A program made the position numbers and the translations under genes. The notes below the pieces were generated by a model, which was given only the letters and a program-made list of their open reading frames with translations, searched no databases and was not told where the DNA came from. 33,802 nucleotides of DNA from DASCNA01 sp036011305 (GTDB lineage: Bacteria > Verrucomicrobiota > Lentisphaeria > Victivallales > GWF2-38-69). The stretch covers positions 1 to 33,802 of the forward strand of contig DASCNA010000151.1 of NCBI GenBank assembly GCA_036011305.1, in the 5' to 3' direction. This document shows positions 17,315-25,011 of the stretch, one piece after another; the stretch's first letter is position 1; every line of letters begins with the position of its first letter.

Positions 17315-17345
17315 GACTGCTTCTAATTGGTAGTTAGAGGCAGTC
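17315..17345. other. hairpin in the LysR/GH17 intergenic region
   Basis: GACTGCTTCTAA (17315-17326) pairs with TTAGAGGCAGTC (17334-17345), 12 bp with one wobble and a 7-nt loop. It is followed by no T-run and has no gene upstream on the plus strand. It may be part of a leader RNA or a protein-binding site. Confidence 0.45.
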
Positions 17346-17363
17346 TAATTGTCTAATCAACAG

Positions 17364-17384
17364 ATATTACTAATTTAGTAGTAT
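17364..17384. promoter_or_regulatory. 21-bp palindrome, possible LysR operator
   Basis: The interrupted palindrome centres on TACTAA-T-TTAGTA (17368-17380), and its arms extend to 17364 and 17384 with one T-G mismatch. It lies 57 nt before the 43-aa peptide and about 180 nt from the divergent LysR start, a natural place for a LysR binding site. Assignment is by position only. Confidence 0.4.
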
Positions 17385-17440
17385 TTATTTTCTTATTAAG
17401 AAAGTTAAAGACAAACTAAATAATAAATGGAGTTTAAATC

Positions 17441-17572
17441 ATGAGAAGTAATATCAATAAAGTCAAAAGAAAAGCAAATCACCATTTTTGGGATGACTTA
17501 AAAACAACATTTAATAATTATGGAAATAATTTTTTGCCGGCATATCAGCAACCTGCAAAGAAGCATAAATAA
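17441..17572 (+). CDS. 43-aa basic peptide ahead of the GH17-like gene
   Basis: ATG 17441 follows TGGAG with an 8-nt spacer and opens a 43-codon frame ending 25 nt before the next start. The peptide is rich in Lys, Asn and His (MRSNINKVKRKANHHF at its start, QQPAKKHK at its end) and has no signal peptide or membrane segment. I recognise no family. Like the 50-aa peptide at 367 it sits just before a large gene with a short gap and a good ribosome binding site. It may be a leader, a coupler, or a small functional protein. Confidence 0.5.
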   Translation: MRSNINKVKRKANHHFWDDLKTTFNNYGNNFLPAYQQPAKKHK

Positions 17573-17597
17573 TATACTAAATAAAGGAGAATATTAA

Positions 17598-19514
17598 GTG
17601 AATATCTCAAAACAGAGAATTAGTAAAATACTATTTAGTAGGTGTTTAGGTGGTTTTGCTAATGGATTTAAAACGAGTTTAATGAAAAAATTACTTATAC
17701 TATCATTAACTACTCTTAGCTTTTTTGTTTTTAACAATGTTTATGCCGCAGTTAATTTTCATGCACGGGTATCTCCAAGTTGGCAAGAATTATTTGGATT
17801 AGGTTATAATCCTAATCATTTTTACAATAAAACAGTACCATCTCCAACTGGTGATAATTATGACGCATTCAATGATAACGACAGTTTAGCGGTACCAATT
17901 GATCTGCCTGCAATGCAGAAAGCAGGCTTTAATTCTGTTAGAATATATGGAGGCAGTCCATTAACAGTAATAAGAACGATACAGACAGCAGATAAATTAA
18001 GCATGGGGGTTGTATGGACAATAGGAATGCCGCCGTCTTCTGATCCAACAAAGCCTTCTACTTACCCTCCTAATTCATCAACTCCAAATTACAGAGATTT
18101 TCTTCAGGTACTCGATTATGCTAAAAGTAATCCGTCTTTCAGAGATCAGTTTCAAAATACAGTTAAAGTAATAGTTGTGTGGAATGAGAAAATATTCAAT
18201 AAAGGTATGAATGGCAATCTTTGCGCCTGGATAAGAGCAGTAGGGGATACTCTCCATGATCTGTATGGTTTTTCAAATATTCCTGTAACGACAGCTGCGC
18301 CTACGTCAGTATGGCTGGTGAAACCCGGAAGTCCCACAGGAGACAGAAGCGATGTATTACAGGCAATAGCTGATGCGAATCAAAATATTGCTGACACTGA
18401 AATTCCTATTTTATGTCATATGTATCCATTTCAATGGGGAAATATATACTATAAGAAGGTTCCTGATCCGAGTGATCCTACTAAAAATGATGGTTTACCT
18501 GACATAGATAATACTAAACCCAAATCATCATATGGTATTCCGGCAATTAAACCTCACTTCGATTCCGCTACTGGTGGACCTAATTGGTCTGTCAATGATA
18601 CAGTAAATAACGTAAGACTGAATAATTCTATTGCATGGGATATTAAGAAATTGAATAATAATTTCAAAGCCTATACAATATCAGCAGTACATATGCCTGT
18701 TGGTAAAAGTTTTAAAATTGTAATTGGAGAAACAGGATGGGCGACGAGTGGTTATGATAAACAGTATGCGTCATATGGATACGCTGTAGAAAATATTGCT
18801 AACTTAAATCTGGCAACTGGCAATCCTCAACAGGCAGCAGAATATGCTCAAGCTGTTTATAAATACTGTAAAACAAATAGTGTTCCAGTGATGTATTTTA
18901 TGGCAATGGATGTACCATGGAAAAACGGTACAGAATCTATCGTTAGTGATAATGCTGAAGCAAATTACGGTATTTTTGATACTTGGGGAAAGATGAAACC
19001 AAGTGTAACCGATCCTGCTGGCTATACTTTTAATTTTTATCCTTCATGGGGTACTTTAGCTAATGTTGCTATTAATTACAAAGACTACACGGTTATGCCA
19101 TACAATCCAGGGGCTCCAATTATTCCTTATACATCTAAGGTAAAATACACACAAGGAGGGAGTAATCTTATAAAAACTTTTTCCAAAGATATTGATACTA
19201 GTTCTGGAAAAACTTTTTTTGGAATGAATGTACTTTTTATTACAAAGAATGATACTGTTCAAATTTTTGATGATAGCAACAATGCACTATCACCTAAGCA
19301 TAAACTTTTAAGCACTGTTGGTCTAGATCCTGGTACTGCTCCTGACCAGCAGCCAGAACATGTGGGAGGAACCTGGGATAACCCAGGAATGCAGCCTAAC
19401 TATATAAACTGGTCAAATGGAAAACCTAAAGCACCTGGAGTACCTGGTCAATATAGTGGTATATTTCTTCCGGCTACTAAGCCTGCTCCCTTTTTCATAG
19501 GCCATAATAATTAG
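17598..19514 (+). CDS. secreted GH17-like glycoside hydrolase (copy 1)
   Basis: The 638-aa product has a signal peptide at about residues 29-51 (MKKLLILSLTTLSFFVFNNVYA) and then a TIM-barrel resembling glycoside hydrolase family 17 (endo-1,3-beta-glucanase type). Supporting motifs are FNSVRIYGG, VVWNEKIF (E197 as candidate acid/base) and IVIGETGWATSGYD (E378 as candidate nucleophile). The last roughly 150 residues are an extra beta-rich, Pro/Gly-rich part absent from plain GH17 enzymes. The GTG at 17598 has a strong AAGGAGA site 7 nt upstream; an internal ATG at 17682 would start directly at the signal peptide but has a weak site. Export suggests digestion of an external beta-glucan. Activity is not proven. 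Confidence 0.78.
   Translation: MNISKQRISKILFSRCLGGFANGFKTSLMKKLLILSLTTLSFFVFNNVYAAVNFHARVSPSWQELFGLGYNPNHFYNKTVPSPTGDNYDAFNDNDSLAVPIDLPAMQKAGFNSVRIYGGSPLTVIRTIQTADKLSMGVVWTIGMPPSSDPTKPSTYPPNSSTPNYRDFLQVLDYAKSNPSFRDQFQNTVKVIVVWNEKIFNKGMNGNLCAWIRAVGDTLHDLYGFSNIPVTTAAPTSVWLVKPGSPTGDRSDVLQAIADANQNIADTEIPILCHMYPFQWGNIYYKKVPDPSDPTKNDGLPDIDNTKPKSSYGIPAIKPHFDSATGGPNWSVNDTVNNVRLNNSIAWDIKKLNNNFKAYTISAVHMPVGKSFKIVIGETGWATSGYDKQYASYGYAVENIANLNLATGNPQQAAEYAQAVYKYCKTNSVPVMYFMAMDVPWKNGTESIVSDNAEANYGIFDTWGKMKPSVTDPAGYTFNFYPSWGTLANVAINYKDYTVMPYNPGAPIIPYTSKVKYTQGGSNLIKTFSKDIDTSSGKTFFGMNVLFITKNDTVQIFDDSNNALSPKHKLLSTVGLDPGTAPDQQPEHVGGTWDNPGMQPNYINWSNGKPKAPGVPGQYSGIFLPATKPAPFFIGHNN
17928..18133 (+). repeat. near-identical tract shared with copy 2
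   Basis: Matches 20015-20220 with six mismatches in 206 bp by hand alignment, while the 42 bp just upstream differ at about 11 positions. Silent sites are also identical inside the tract, which suggests recent gene conversion. Confidence 0.8.
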
Positions 19515-19540
19515 TTTCTTATTCAAAAAAAAAGAAATGT

Positions 19541-19587
19541 TATAATTCCTGTAATTACTGATAGATTAGTTACAGGAATTATATTTT
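19541..19587 (+). terminator. terminator after GH17-like copy 1
   Basis: TATAATTCCTGTAA (19541-19554) pairs perfectly with TTACAGGAATTATA (19570-19583), followed by TTTT. The same hairpin recurs after copy 2. Confidence 0.7.
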
Positions 19588-19593
19588 AAAATT

Positions 19594-19618
19594 AAAAAAA
19601 ATAAAAAAATAAAAAAAT
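19594..19618. repeat. A-tract tandem repeat
   Basis: A8-T-A7-T-A7-T is an 8-bp unit (A7T) repeated three times between the two GH17-like genes. Such runs can slip in replication or bend DNA; any effect on copy 2 expression is unproven. Confidence 0.6.
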
Positions 19619-19750
19619 AAGACTATAAACCTATTGTTTCCACTGTTTTATGAATCCATCGAATCAGCTGTAAGATTATAGCTGCTTGTTTTAATAATTT
19701 AATATATTAGACTCCATTTATTGAATTAATAATTAAGGAGTGATATTTGG

Positions 19751-21841
19751 ATGAATAATGTTAAACAAGCCATTAAAAAAATTATTATCCCGTTATTAGC
19801 AGTATTAGGAATATTGAGTATAAGTTATGTGTATGGATCACACAATGTTAGAGCCGCATCACCGTCAAGCTGGAAGGACTTATTTGGATTAGGCTACAAC
19901 CCCAATCACTTTTATAATGGGAAAGTACAGCCAACCACTACTGATTATGACTCTTTTAATACTCATGACAATTTAATTGTTCCTATTGATTTACCTGCAA
20001 TTCAAAAAGCCGGTTTTAATTCTGTTAGAATATATGGAGGCAGTCCATTAACAGTAATAAGAACGATACAGACATCAGGTAAATTAGGCATGGGGGTTGT
20101 ATGGACAATAGGAATGCCGCCGTCTTCTGATCCAACAAAGCCTTCTGTTTATCCTCCTAATTCATCAACTCCAAATTACAGAGATTTTCTTCAGGTACTC
20201 GATTATGCTAAAAGTAATCCATCTTTTGGACTACAGTTTCAAAATACTGTTAAAGTAATAGCTGTATGGAATGAAAAAATATTCAATACAGGTATGAATG
20301 GCAATCTTTGTGCCTGGATACGGGCTGTAGGGGATACTCTTCATAATCAGTATGGTTTTTCAAATATTCCTGTAACTACAGCTGCACCTACGGGAGTATG
20401 GCTGGGTGAACCCGGAAGTCCGACTGCAAATAGAAGTAATGTTCTGCAGGCAATAATTGATGCAAATCAAAATACAGTTGAAATTCCGGTTCTATGCCAT
20501 ATGTATCCATTTCAATGGGGTAATATATACTATGACAGCAGCGGTAAACCTGATATTGACAGTTCAGTGCCAAAAAATAAATATGGAATACCGGCAATGC
20601 GTCTCCATACAAATGCTGGCGGCGGTTCACAATGGTCCATTTATCAGTCAGTCAATGATGTGAACTTGGAAAACTCTGTGGCATGGGATATTAATCTGTT
20701 GAAAGTGAATTTTGGAAAATATGAGAGAAGCTTAGGCACTTCAAAAAATTTTAAAATAGTAATAGGTGAGACTGGGTGGTCAACAAGCGGATATGATCAA
20801 GCCTATGGTTCTTATGGATACGTTCTTGAGAATCCAAATAATTTATCAAAGATAGAGGGTAACTCTCAACAGGCAGCTGAATATGCACAGGCACTTTATA
20901 ATTACTGCAGTAAGTATAAGATTCCTGTCATGTATTTTATGGCTATGGATGTTCCTTGGAAACCAGGATCAGAGTCTATTGTCAGTGATAATGCAGAAGC
21001 AAACTATGGTATTTTTGATACATGGGGTATTATGAAAAAAGATCCTTCAGGGAAAAATAATTTTTACCCTTCAAGTGGCTCTTTGAATAATGTGTCAATT
21101 AATTTTAAGGATTATACAGTTATGCCATATAACCCCGGGGATTCAGTTATTCCCTATACAACTGTAGTCAAATACACACAGGGAGGAAAAAACCTGGAAA
21201 AAACTTTTTCTGACAATATTGATACAAGGCCTGGAAACACATTTTTTGGTTTAACCGGGTTATTTATCAAATCCGGCGATACTGTGCAGATATTTAATCA
21301 AAATGATCAGACATTGTCTTCACTACACACATTAGTTAAAGCAGAAAGCAGTTCACCTCTTGATCCGCCTCATATGGGAGGAGTATGGAATTCTACTGTA
21401 GTCAATCCGGAAAATAATATTAATTGGGCAGATGGAGATTCATCCAATACAAGTGGAATAAATCTTCCTGCTATGGAACCAATTCCATTTATTCCCGGGC
21501 CTAAAAATAGCCAAATGTTCCATGCAGTATTGTACCACGACCAAAACATAGATAATAGTTCTATAAACTTAGAATCAACTGTTATACCAGGGTATAGCGG
21601 AAATCCTATTACAGGTATATTTGACAATAAAGACAGTAATGATCAGGTTGCAGTATTTACCAGTCTATATTTTGCTGATAACGGCAAAACTACTTATAAT
21701 GTAAAAGAGGGAAGCAATAGTTATGTGTTGACAATCAATGCAACCAATGGAAGCATAACTTCAAGTGATATTAATGGAATTAACGTGAGTTCAAGTAAAA
21801 CAGGAACTGGATTCTGGAATTTAAATATTCCTCAACCGTAA
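19751..21841 (+). CDS. secreted GH17-like glycoside hydrolase (copy 2)
   Basis: The 696-aa paralogue of the preceding gene is preceded by AAGGAG about 10 nt before ATG 19751. The N-terminus has a hydrophobic segment (about residues 10-29) and a probable cleavage site near NVRA-ASPS. The catalytic pair is kept: E175 in VWNEKIF and E340 in IVIGETGWSTSGYD. It shares the beta-rich part after the barrel with copy 1 but adds about 110 residues at the C-terminus. That extra module (FHAVLYHDQN...GTGFWNLNI) looks like a beta-sandwich and may bind carbohydrate or the cell surface. The product is presumably exported with copy 1 and acts on beta-1,3-linked glucan or a related polymer; substrate is inferred from the family. 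Confidence 0.78.
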   Translation: MNNVKQAIKKIIIPLLAVLGILSISYVYGSHNVRAASPSSWKDLFGLGYNPNHFYNGKVQPTTTDYDSFNTHDNLIVPIDLPAIQKAGFNSVRIYGGSPLTVIRTIQTSGKLGMGVVWTIGMPPSSDPTKPSVYPPNSSTPNYRDFLQVLDYAKSNPSFGLQFQNTVKVIAVWNEKIFNTGMNGNLCAWIRAVGDTLHNQYGFSNIPVTTAAPTGVWLGEPGSPTANRSNVLQAIIDANQNTVEIPVLCHMYPFQWGNIYYDSSGKPDIDSSVPKNKYGIPAMRLHTNAGGGSQWSIYQSVNDVNLENSVAWDINLLKVNFGKYERSLGTSKNFKIVIGETGWSTSGYDQAYGSYGYVLENPNNLSKIEGNSQQAAEYAQALYNYCSKYKIPVMYFMAMDVPWKPGSESIVSDNAEANYGIFDTWGIMKKDPSGKNNFYPSSGSLNNVSINFKDYTVMPYNPGDSVIPYTTVVKYTQGGKNLEKTFSDNIDTRPGNTFFGLTGLFIKSGDTVQIFNQNDQTLSSLHTLVKAESSSPLDPPHMGGVWNSTVVNPENNINWADGDSSNTSGINLPAMEPIPFIPGPKNSQMFHAVLYHDQNIDNSSINLESTVIPGYSGNPITGIFDNKDSNDQVAVFTSLYFADNGKTTYNVKEGSNSYVLTINATNGSITSSDINGINVSSSKTGTGFWNLNIPQP
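20015..20220 (+). repeat. near-identical tract shared with copy 1
   Basis: Partner of 17928-18133 at a constant offset of 2087 bp, with no insertions or deletions between the two tracts. Confidence 0.8.
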
Positions 21842-21880
21842 ATAGTAATACAAGTTTCTTTCTGCAGGCATAGAAGATGT

Positions 21881-21923
21881 TATAATTCCTGTAATTACTG
21901 ACAGAGTGGTCACAGGAATTATA
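21881..21923 (+). terminator. terminator after GH17-like copy 2
   Basis: TATAATTCCTGT (21881-21892) pairs with ACAGGAATTATA (21912-21923). Stem and flanks match the hairpin after copy 1, with changes confined mainly to the loop, so the terminator was duplicated with the gene. Confidence 0.65.
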
Positions 21924-22002
21924 TTATTAAATTTATAATTTGAATTTAGATATGATCAGGGGTTTATTAATATAATATAAATTAAATTTTATTATAAAGA
22001 TT

Positions 22003-23361
22003 ATGTCTGATAAAATTAAAATCGGTGTTGACAGGATCATAATAAATCCTCCTTTAGGTACTTATCTAATAGGTTATGCAAATAGAAAGGGGGGAGCCAA
22101 AGAAGTTCATGATAATCTCACAGCTACTACTCTTGTATTAAATGATAATTCAGATAATCTCTTTGCTTTAATCTCACTTGATTTACTTGGGTTAAATTGG
22201 GAAATTGTAAATCGCATTAAAGATAGAATTAATAAGATAGCAAATATACCTCAAGGTAATATCAGAATATTCTGCAGTCACACTCATTCCGGTCCCATAG
22301 GATGGGCACCTTCTGAAATCAACTCAACAGATCGGATTTCAGAATTATTGAATAAAGTTAAACTTATGTTTGTAGAGCCTTTTAAAACAAGAGGGATGAG
22401 TTCTAATAAGTTATATTATGATAATCTGATAAAAAATTTAGCTGATTCAGTAAAAATTGCAGCTTCGTCTATGGCTAAAGTATATGTAGAACATACAAAA
22501 ATCGAATCTGAATTTTCTATTAACAGAAGAGCTCACCTAGATTCTGAAAGCTGTATTGACAAAGAGATTCATTTCATAAAATTTGTTAATGAATATACTA
22601 CCATTGCATCAATTATTAATTATGCATGCCACAATGTTGCGTTAGGTCCTGGCTGTAATGCTGTTTCTGCAGATATAACAGGAGATGTACGCTCAAAAGT
22701 AGAAAATAAAATAGGTGGATTATGCCTTTTCATCCAGGGTGCTGCTGCTGACATTAATCCTGATATAGAATGGGGAGAAAATAATTTTGAAGATATTAAA
22801 CGAATTGGGAGCATAATTTCAAAATCAGTTTTATCATCAGTTTCAAATATGAAAGTTGTTAAATCCAGTCCAATTAATTTTTTGAATGATAAAGTTAAAG
22901 GATATATTGATATTCCAAAGGAAGTGAAAAAGGAATCTGAGAAAAAAATACCTAAGATTATGATCAATATAAGAGAGAAAGTACCCAAATGGATTATATA
23001 TCCATTACTTTCTGTGCGATTCCCATGGAAGACTGAATTGGAGAAAGATAAGAATGGATATTATACGTCTATTGAAGTAGGTGTTTTAAGAATTGGAGAT
23101 ATATTGATTACATCTGTATCAATGGAACCTTTTTCTAAAACAGGTTTAAAAATTAAAAAAAGATCAGATTTTCCTATTACTCTCTTTGCCGGATATTCTG
23201 ATGGTCTAACTGGGTACTTGCCGACTTCGAAAGATTGTGATATTGGAGGTTATGAAATTGAATTAGCTCCATATTTTTATAAGTTACCTGGTACTTATAG
23301 AAAGAATACAGAAGAAATTGTAGTTAATAAGATGAAACGATTAATCAGTAAATTAGTATAA
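22003..23361 (+). CDS. neutral/alkaline ceramidase-like hydrolase
   Basis: The 452-aa protein matches the N-terminal domain of neutral/alkaline non-lysosomal ceramidases: an opening IKIGVDRIIINPPLGTYLIGYANR, the zinc motif SHTHSGP (H93, H95), NYACHNVALGPG (H210) and FIQGAAADINPD, where full ceramidases have a related GDVSPN segment. It is shorter than bacterial ceramidases (usually over 600 aa) and lacks the C-terminal immunoglobulin-like domain. No signal peptide is evident, so it seems cytoplasmic. Ceramidase-like proteins of this short type are often of unknown substrate; amide hydrolysis of a lipid or glycolipid is a fair guess. No good ribosome binding site is visible before ATG 22003. 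Confidence 0.8.
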   Translation: MSDKIKIGVDRIIINPPLGTYLIGYANRKGGAKEVHDNLTATTLVLNDNSDNLFALISLDLLGLNWEIVNRIKDRINKIANIPQGNIRIFCSHTHSGPIGWAPSEINSTDRISELLNKVKLMFVEPFKTRGMSSNKLYYDNLIKNLADSVKIAASSMAKVYVEHTKIESEFSINRRAHLDSESCIDKEIHFIKFVNEYTTIASIINYACHNVALGPGCNAVSADITGDVRSKVENKIGGLCLFIQGAAADINPDIEWGENNFEDIKRIGSIISKSVLSSVSNMKVVKSSPINFLNDKVKGYIDIPKEVKKESEKKIPKIMINIREKVPKWIIYPLLSVRFPWKTELEKDKNGYYTSIEVGVLRIGDILITSVSMEPFSKTGLKIKKRSDFPITLFAGYSDGLTGYLPTSKDCDIGGYEIELAPYFYKLPGTYRKNTEEIVVNKMKRLISKLV

Positions 23362-23525
23362 TTAATTTTTAAACTGCCTAATTTTGTTATAAGTCTTGAT
23401 CAATATTCACTGAATTTTCTAGCTTCTTGCACGAATGAATCATGTTAAAATTTTAATTATTTGCCTTGGTGTATAATATTTTTATACCCGCAAATCAATA
23501 AGAGGATAAATTTTTGATGATCATT

Positions 23526-23558
23526 AAACAAACGTTTGAATAAAACAAATGTTTGTTT
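23526..23558. promoter_or_regulatory. operator copy 1 for the TetR regulator
   Basis: AAACAAACGTTTG (23526-23538) and CAAATGTTTGTTT (23546-23558) form a 13-bp inverted repeat with one mismatch and a 7-bp spacer. Each arm itself contains a (near-)palindromic CAAACGTTTG core. A perfect TATAAT lies at 23571-23576, so a bound repressor would cover the -35 region. The same element recurs before the EmrB-like gene. Confidence 0.75.
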
Positions 23559-23570
23559 ATCTTAAGAAAA

Positions 23571-23576
23571 TATAAT
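23571..23576 (+). promoter_or_regulatory. -10 box of the Bcr/CflA gene
   Basis: TATAAT lies 12 bp after the operator. No good -35 stands 16-18 bp upstream; that position falls in the operator arm. Transcription would start near 23583, leaving a leader of about 80 nt. Confidence 0.45.
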
Positions 23577-23664
23577 TATCATTCCCAATAAAGCAAATAC
23601 TTTCGGCAGAGGCAGCAAGCTAATGTGAATATTTAGTATTAAATACAGATAATGAGAGATAAAG

Positions 23665-24867
23665 ATGAAAAGTAGAGAAGATTATTTATGTGCAAAACCG
23701 AGAATTTTTATTCTTTTATTAATGCTTTCACTGTCAATTGCTTTGCTAATTAACTATGCATATATTCCTGCACTACCTGTCATTGCCAGGAGTCTATCGT
23801 CAACAAATAGTGAAACAGTTCTGACTGTTACTGCATTATTTATAGGATATGGCCTATCACAGTTGTGGTTTGCTCCATTTTCTGATAGCTTCGGAAGAAG
23901 AGTTGCACTATTTACAGGAATAGGAATATTATTAATTGGATTATTAATTGCAATAACTACAAGTTCAATCGAACAATTAATTGCAGCAAGATTCATTCAA
24001 GGTTTAGGAATTGGATCTGTTTCAGTACTTTATAGAGTAATGATTAGGGATTATTTTTCTGAAGAATCACTGGGACAAGCAGTTTCAATTATAATAACTT
24101 TTGCTTGTCTATTTCCACCAATTGCACCATTTTTAGGAGGTATGTTACTTGAAATTGTATCATGGAAAATACTGTTCTTGATTTTATTCTTCTATGCTCT
24201 TATTGGTATTATTATATTAAAACTATATTTACCTGAAACTATAAAGAAAGAAAATTATAAAAAATTACAATTAATTTCAGTCAGTAAAAGCTACTTAATA
24301 TTGTTTAGAAATAAGCAATTTTTAATGTCTACATGTTCTATAATCTTTTCATATGGGTGTCTGACTATTTATATAGCAGTAACTCCTTTTATCTATCAAA
24401 TAAATTTTCATTTAAGCCCAGCAATTTATGGAACATTTATTATAATACCTTCTCTTTTTTTTGCTGCCGGTAGTAAAATATCATCATTCTTCAATAAAAA
24501 AGGAATTGAATTTAAAAGAATAGTTATTATTGGATTTATAATAATAATTTCATCATCATTGTTAGTATTGTTCTCAGGAGCATTGGATATTGATAATAAA
24601 TGGGTGCTAACATTATTGATTTCAATTGAGGCTGTTGGAATTGCTCTAGTATATATTAATGCTACTGCAGAGATGTTACGGAGTTTAACAAAAGCACATA
24701 GCCCTGGTATTGCTTTATCAGGGACACTGCAGATGTTGGGAAGCGGATTGATTATTTATATAGCAAGTTTTATGCATATTGATACAGTCTATGCTCTTGG
24801 AATTTCTACTGTTATCTGTGGAATAACTGGCTTTCTATTTTCTTTTACATTTAATATAAATAAGTAA
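23665..24867 (+). CDS. Bcr/CflA-family MFS drug exporter
   Basis: This 400-aa protein has twelve predicted membrane segments and the DHA1 pattern of Bcr/CflA proteins: YIPALPVIARSL after the first helix, GYGLSQLWFAPFSDSFGRR as the motif A loop, RFIQGLG, and ALIGIIILKLYLPET after helix six. It would export small drugs or metabolites by proton antiport at the inner membrane. It is preceded by a copy of the palindrome that also precedes the EmrB-like operon, so the TetR protein encoded at 27497 probably represses both. A single-gene transcript is likely; the next gene has its own operator. Confidence 0.87.
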   Translation: MKSREDYLCAKPRIFILLLMLSLSIALLINYAYIPALPVIARSLSSTNSETVLTVTALFIGYGLSQLWFAPFSDSFGRRVALFTGIGILLIGLLIAITTSSIEQLIAARFIQGLGIGSVSVLYRVMIRDYFSEESLGQAVSIIITFACLFPPIAPFLGGMLLEIVSWKILFLILFFYALIGIIILKLYLPETIKKENYKKLQLISVSKSYLILFRNKQFLMSTCSIIFSYGCLTIYIAVTPFIYQINFHLSPAIYGTFIIIPSLFFAAGSKISSFFNKKGIEFKRIVIIGFIIIISSSLLVLFSGALDIDNKWVLTLLISIEAVGIALVYINATAEMLRSLTKAHSPGIALSGTLQMLGSGLIIYIASFMHIDTVYALGISTVICGITGFLFSFTFNINK

Positions 24868-24927
24868 TTGTTAATTGGTTTAAATTTTACCTGTCAACTA
24901 AAATTGGAAAGAAGTTTTTGAAAAATA

Positions 24928-24964
24928 AATCAAACAAACGTTTGAATTATACGTTTGTTTGATT
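24928..24964. promoter_or_regulatory. operator copy 2 for the TetR regulator
   Basis: AATCAAACAAACGT (24928-24941) and ACGTTTGTTTGATT (24951-24964) form a perfect 14-bp inverted repeat with a 9-bp spacer, 48 bp before the EmrB-like start. It shares CAAACGTTTGAAT, GTTTGTTT and a trailing ATCTTAA with copy 1, so the two sites are evidently related. Confidence 0.8.
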
Positions 24965-25011
24965 ATCTTAAAAAAGGAAAGAAAAGAATATAAAGTTTAA
25001 GGTTTTTAAAT

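Larger units (their letters stand above)
23362..23664. other. 303-bp intergenic region with efflux operator
   Basis: Apart from the palindromic operator and the adjacent -10 box described separately, I see no gene here. An 8-codon frame at 23518 overlaps the operator and is not considered coding. Confidence 0.6.

Noticed and set aside
22620..22988. 122-codon minus-strand open frame
   Set aside because: It is antisense within the ceramidase-like gene and covers its conserved histidine motif; it is a shadow frame.
23518..23544. 8-codon frame (MIIKQTFE) with an AGAGGA upstream
   Set aside because: It coincides with the operator palindrome, which explains the sequence better; too short to support.
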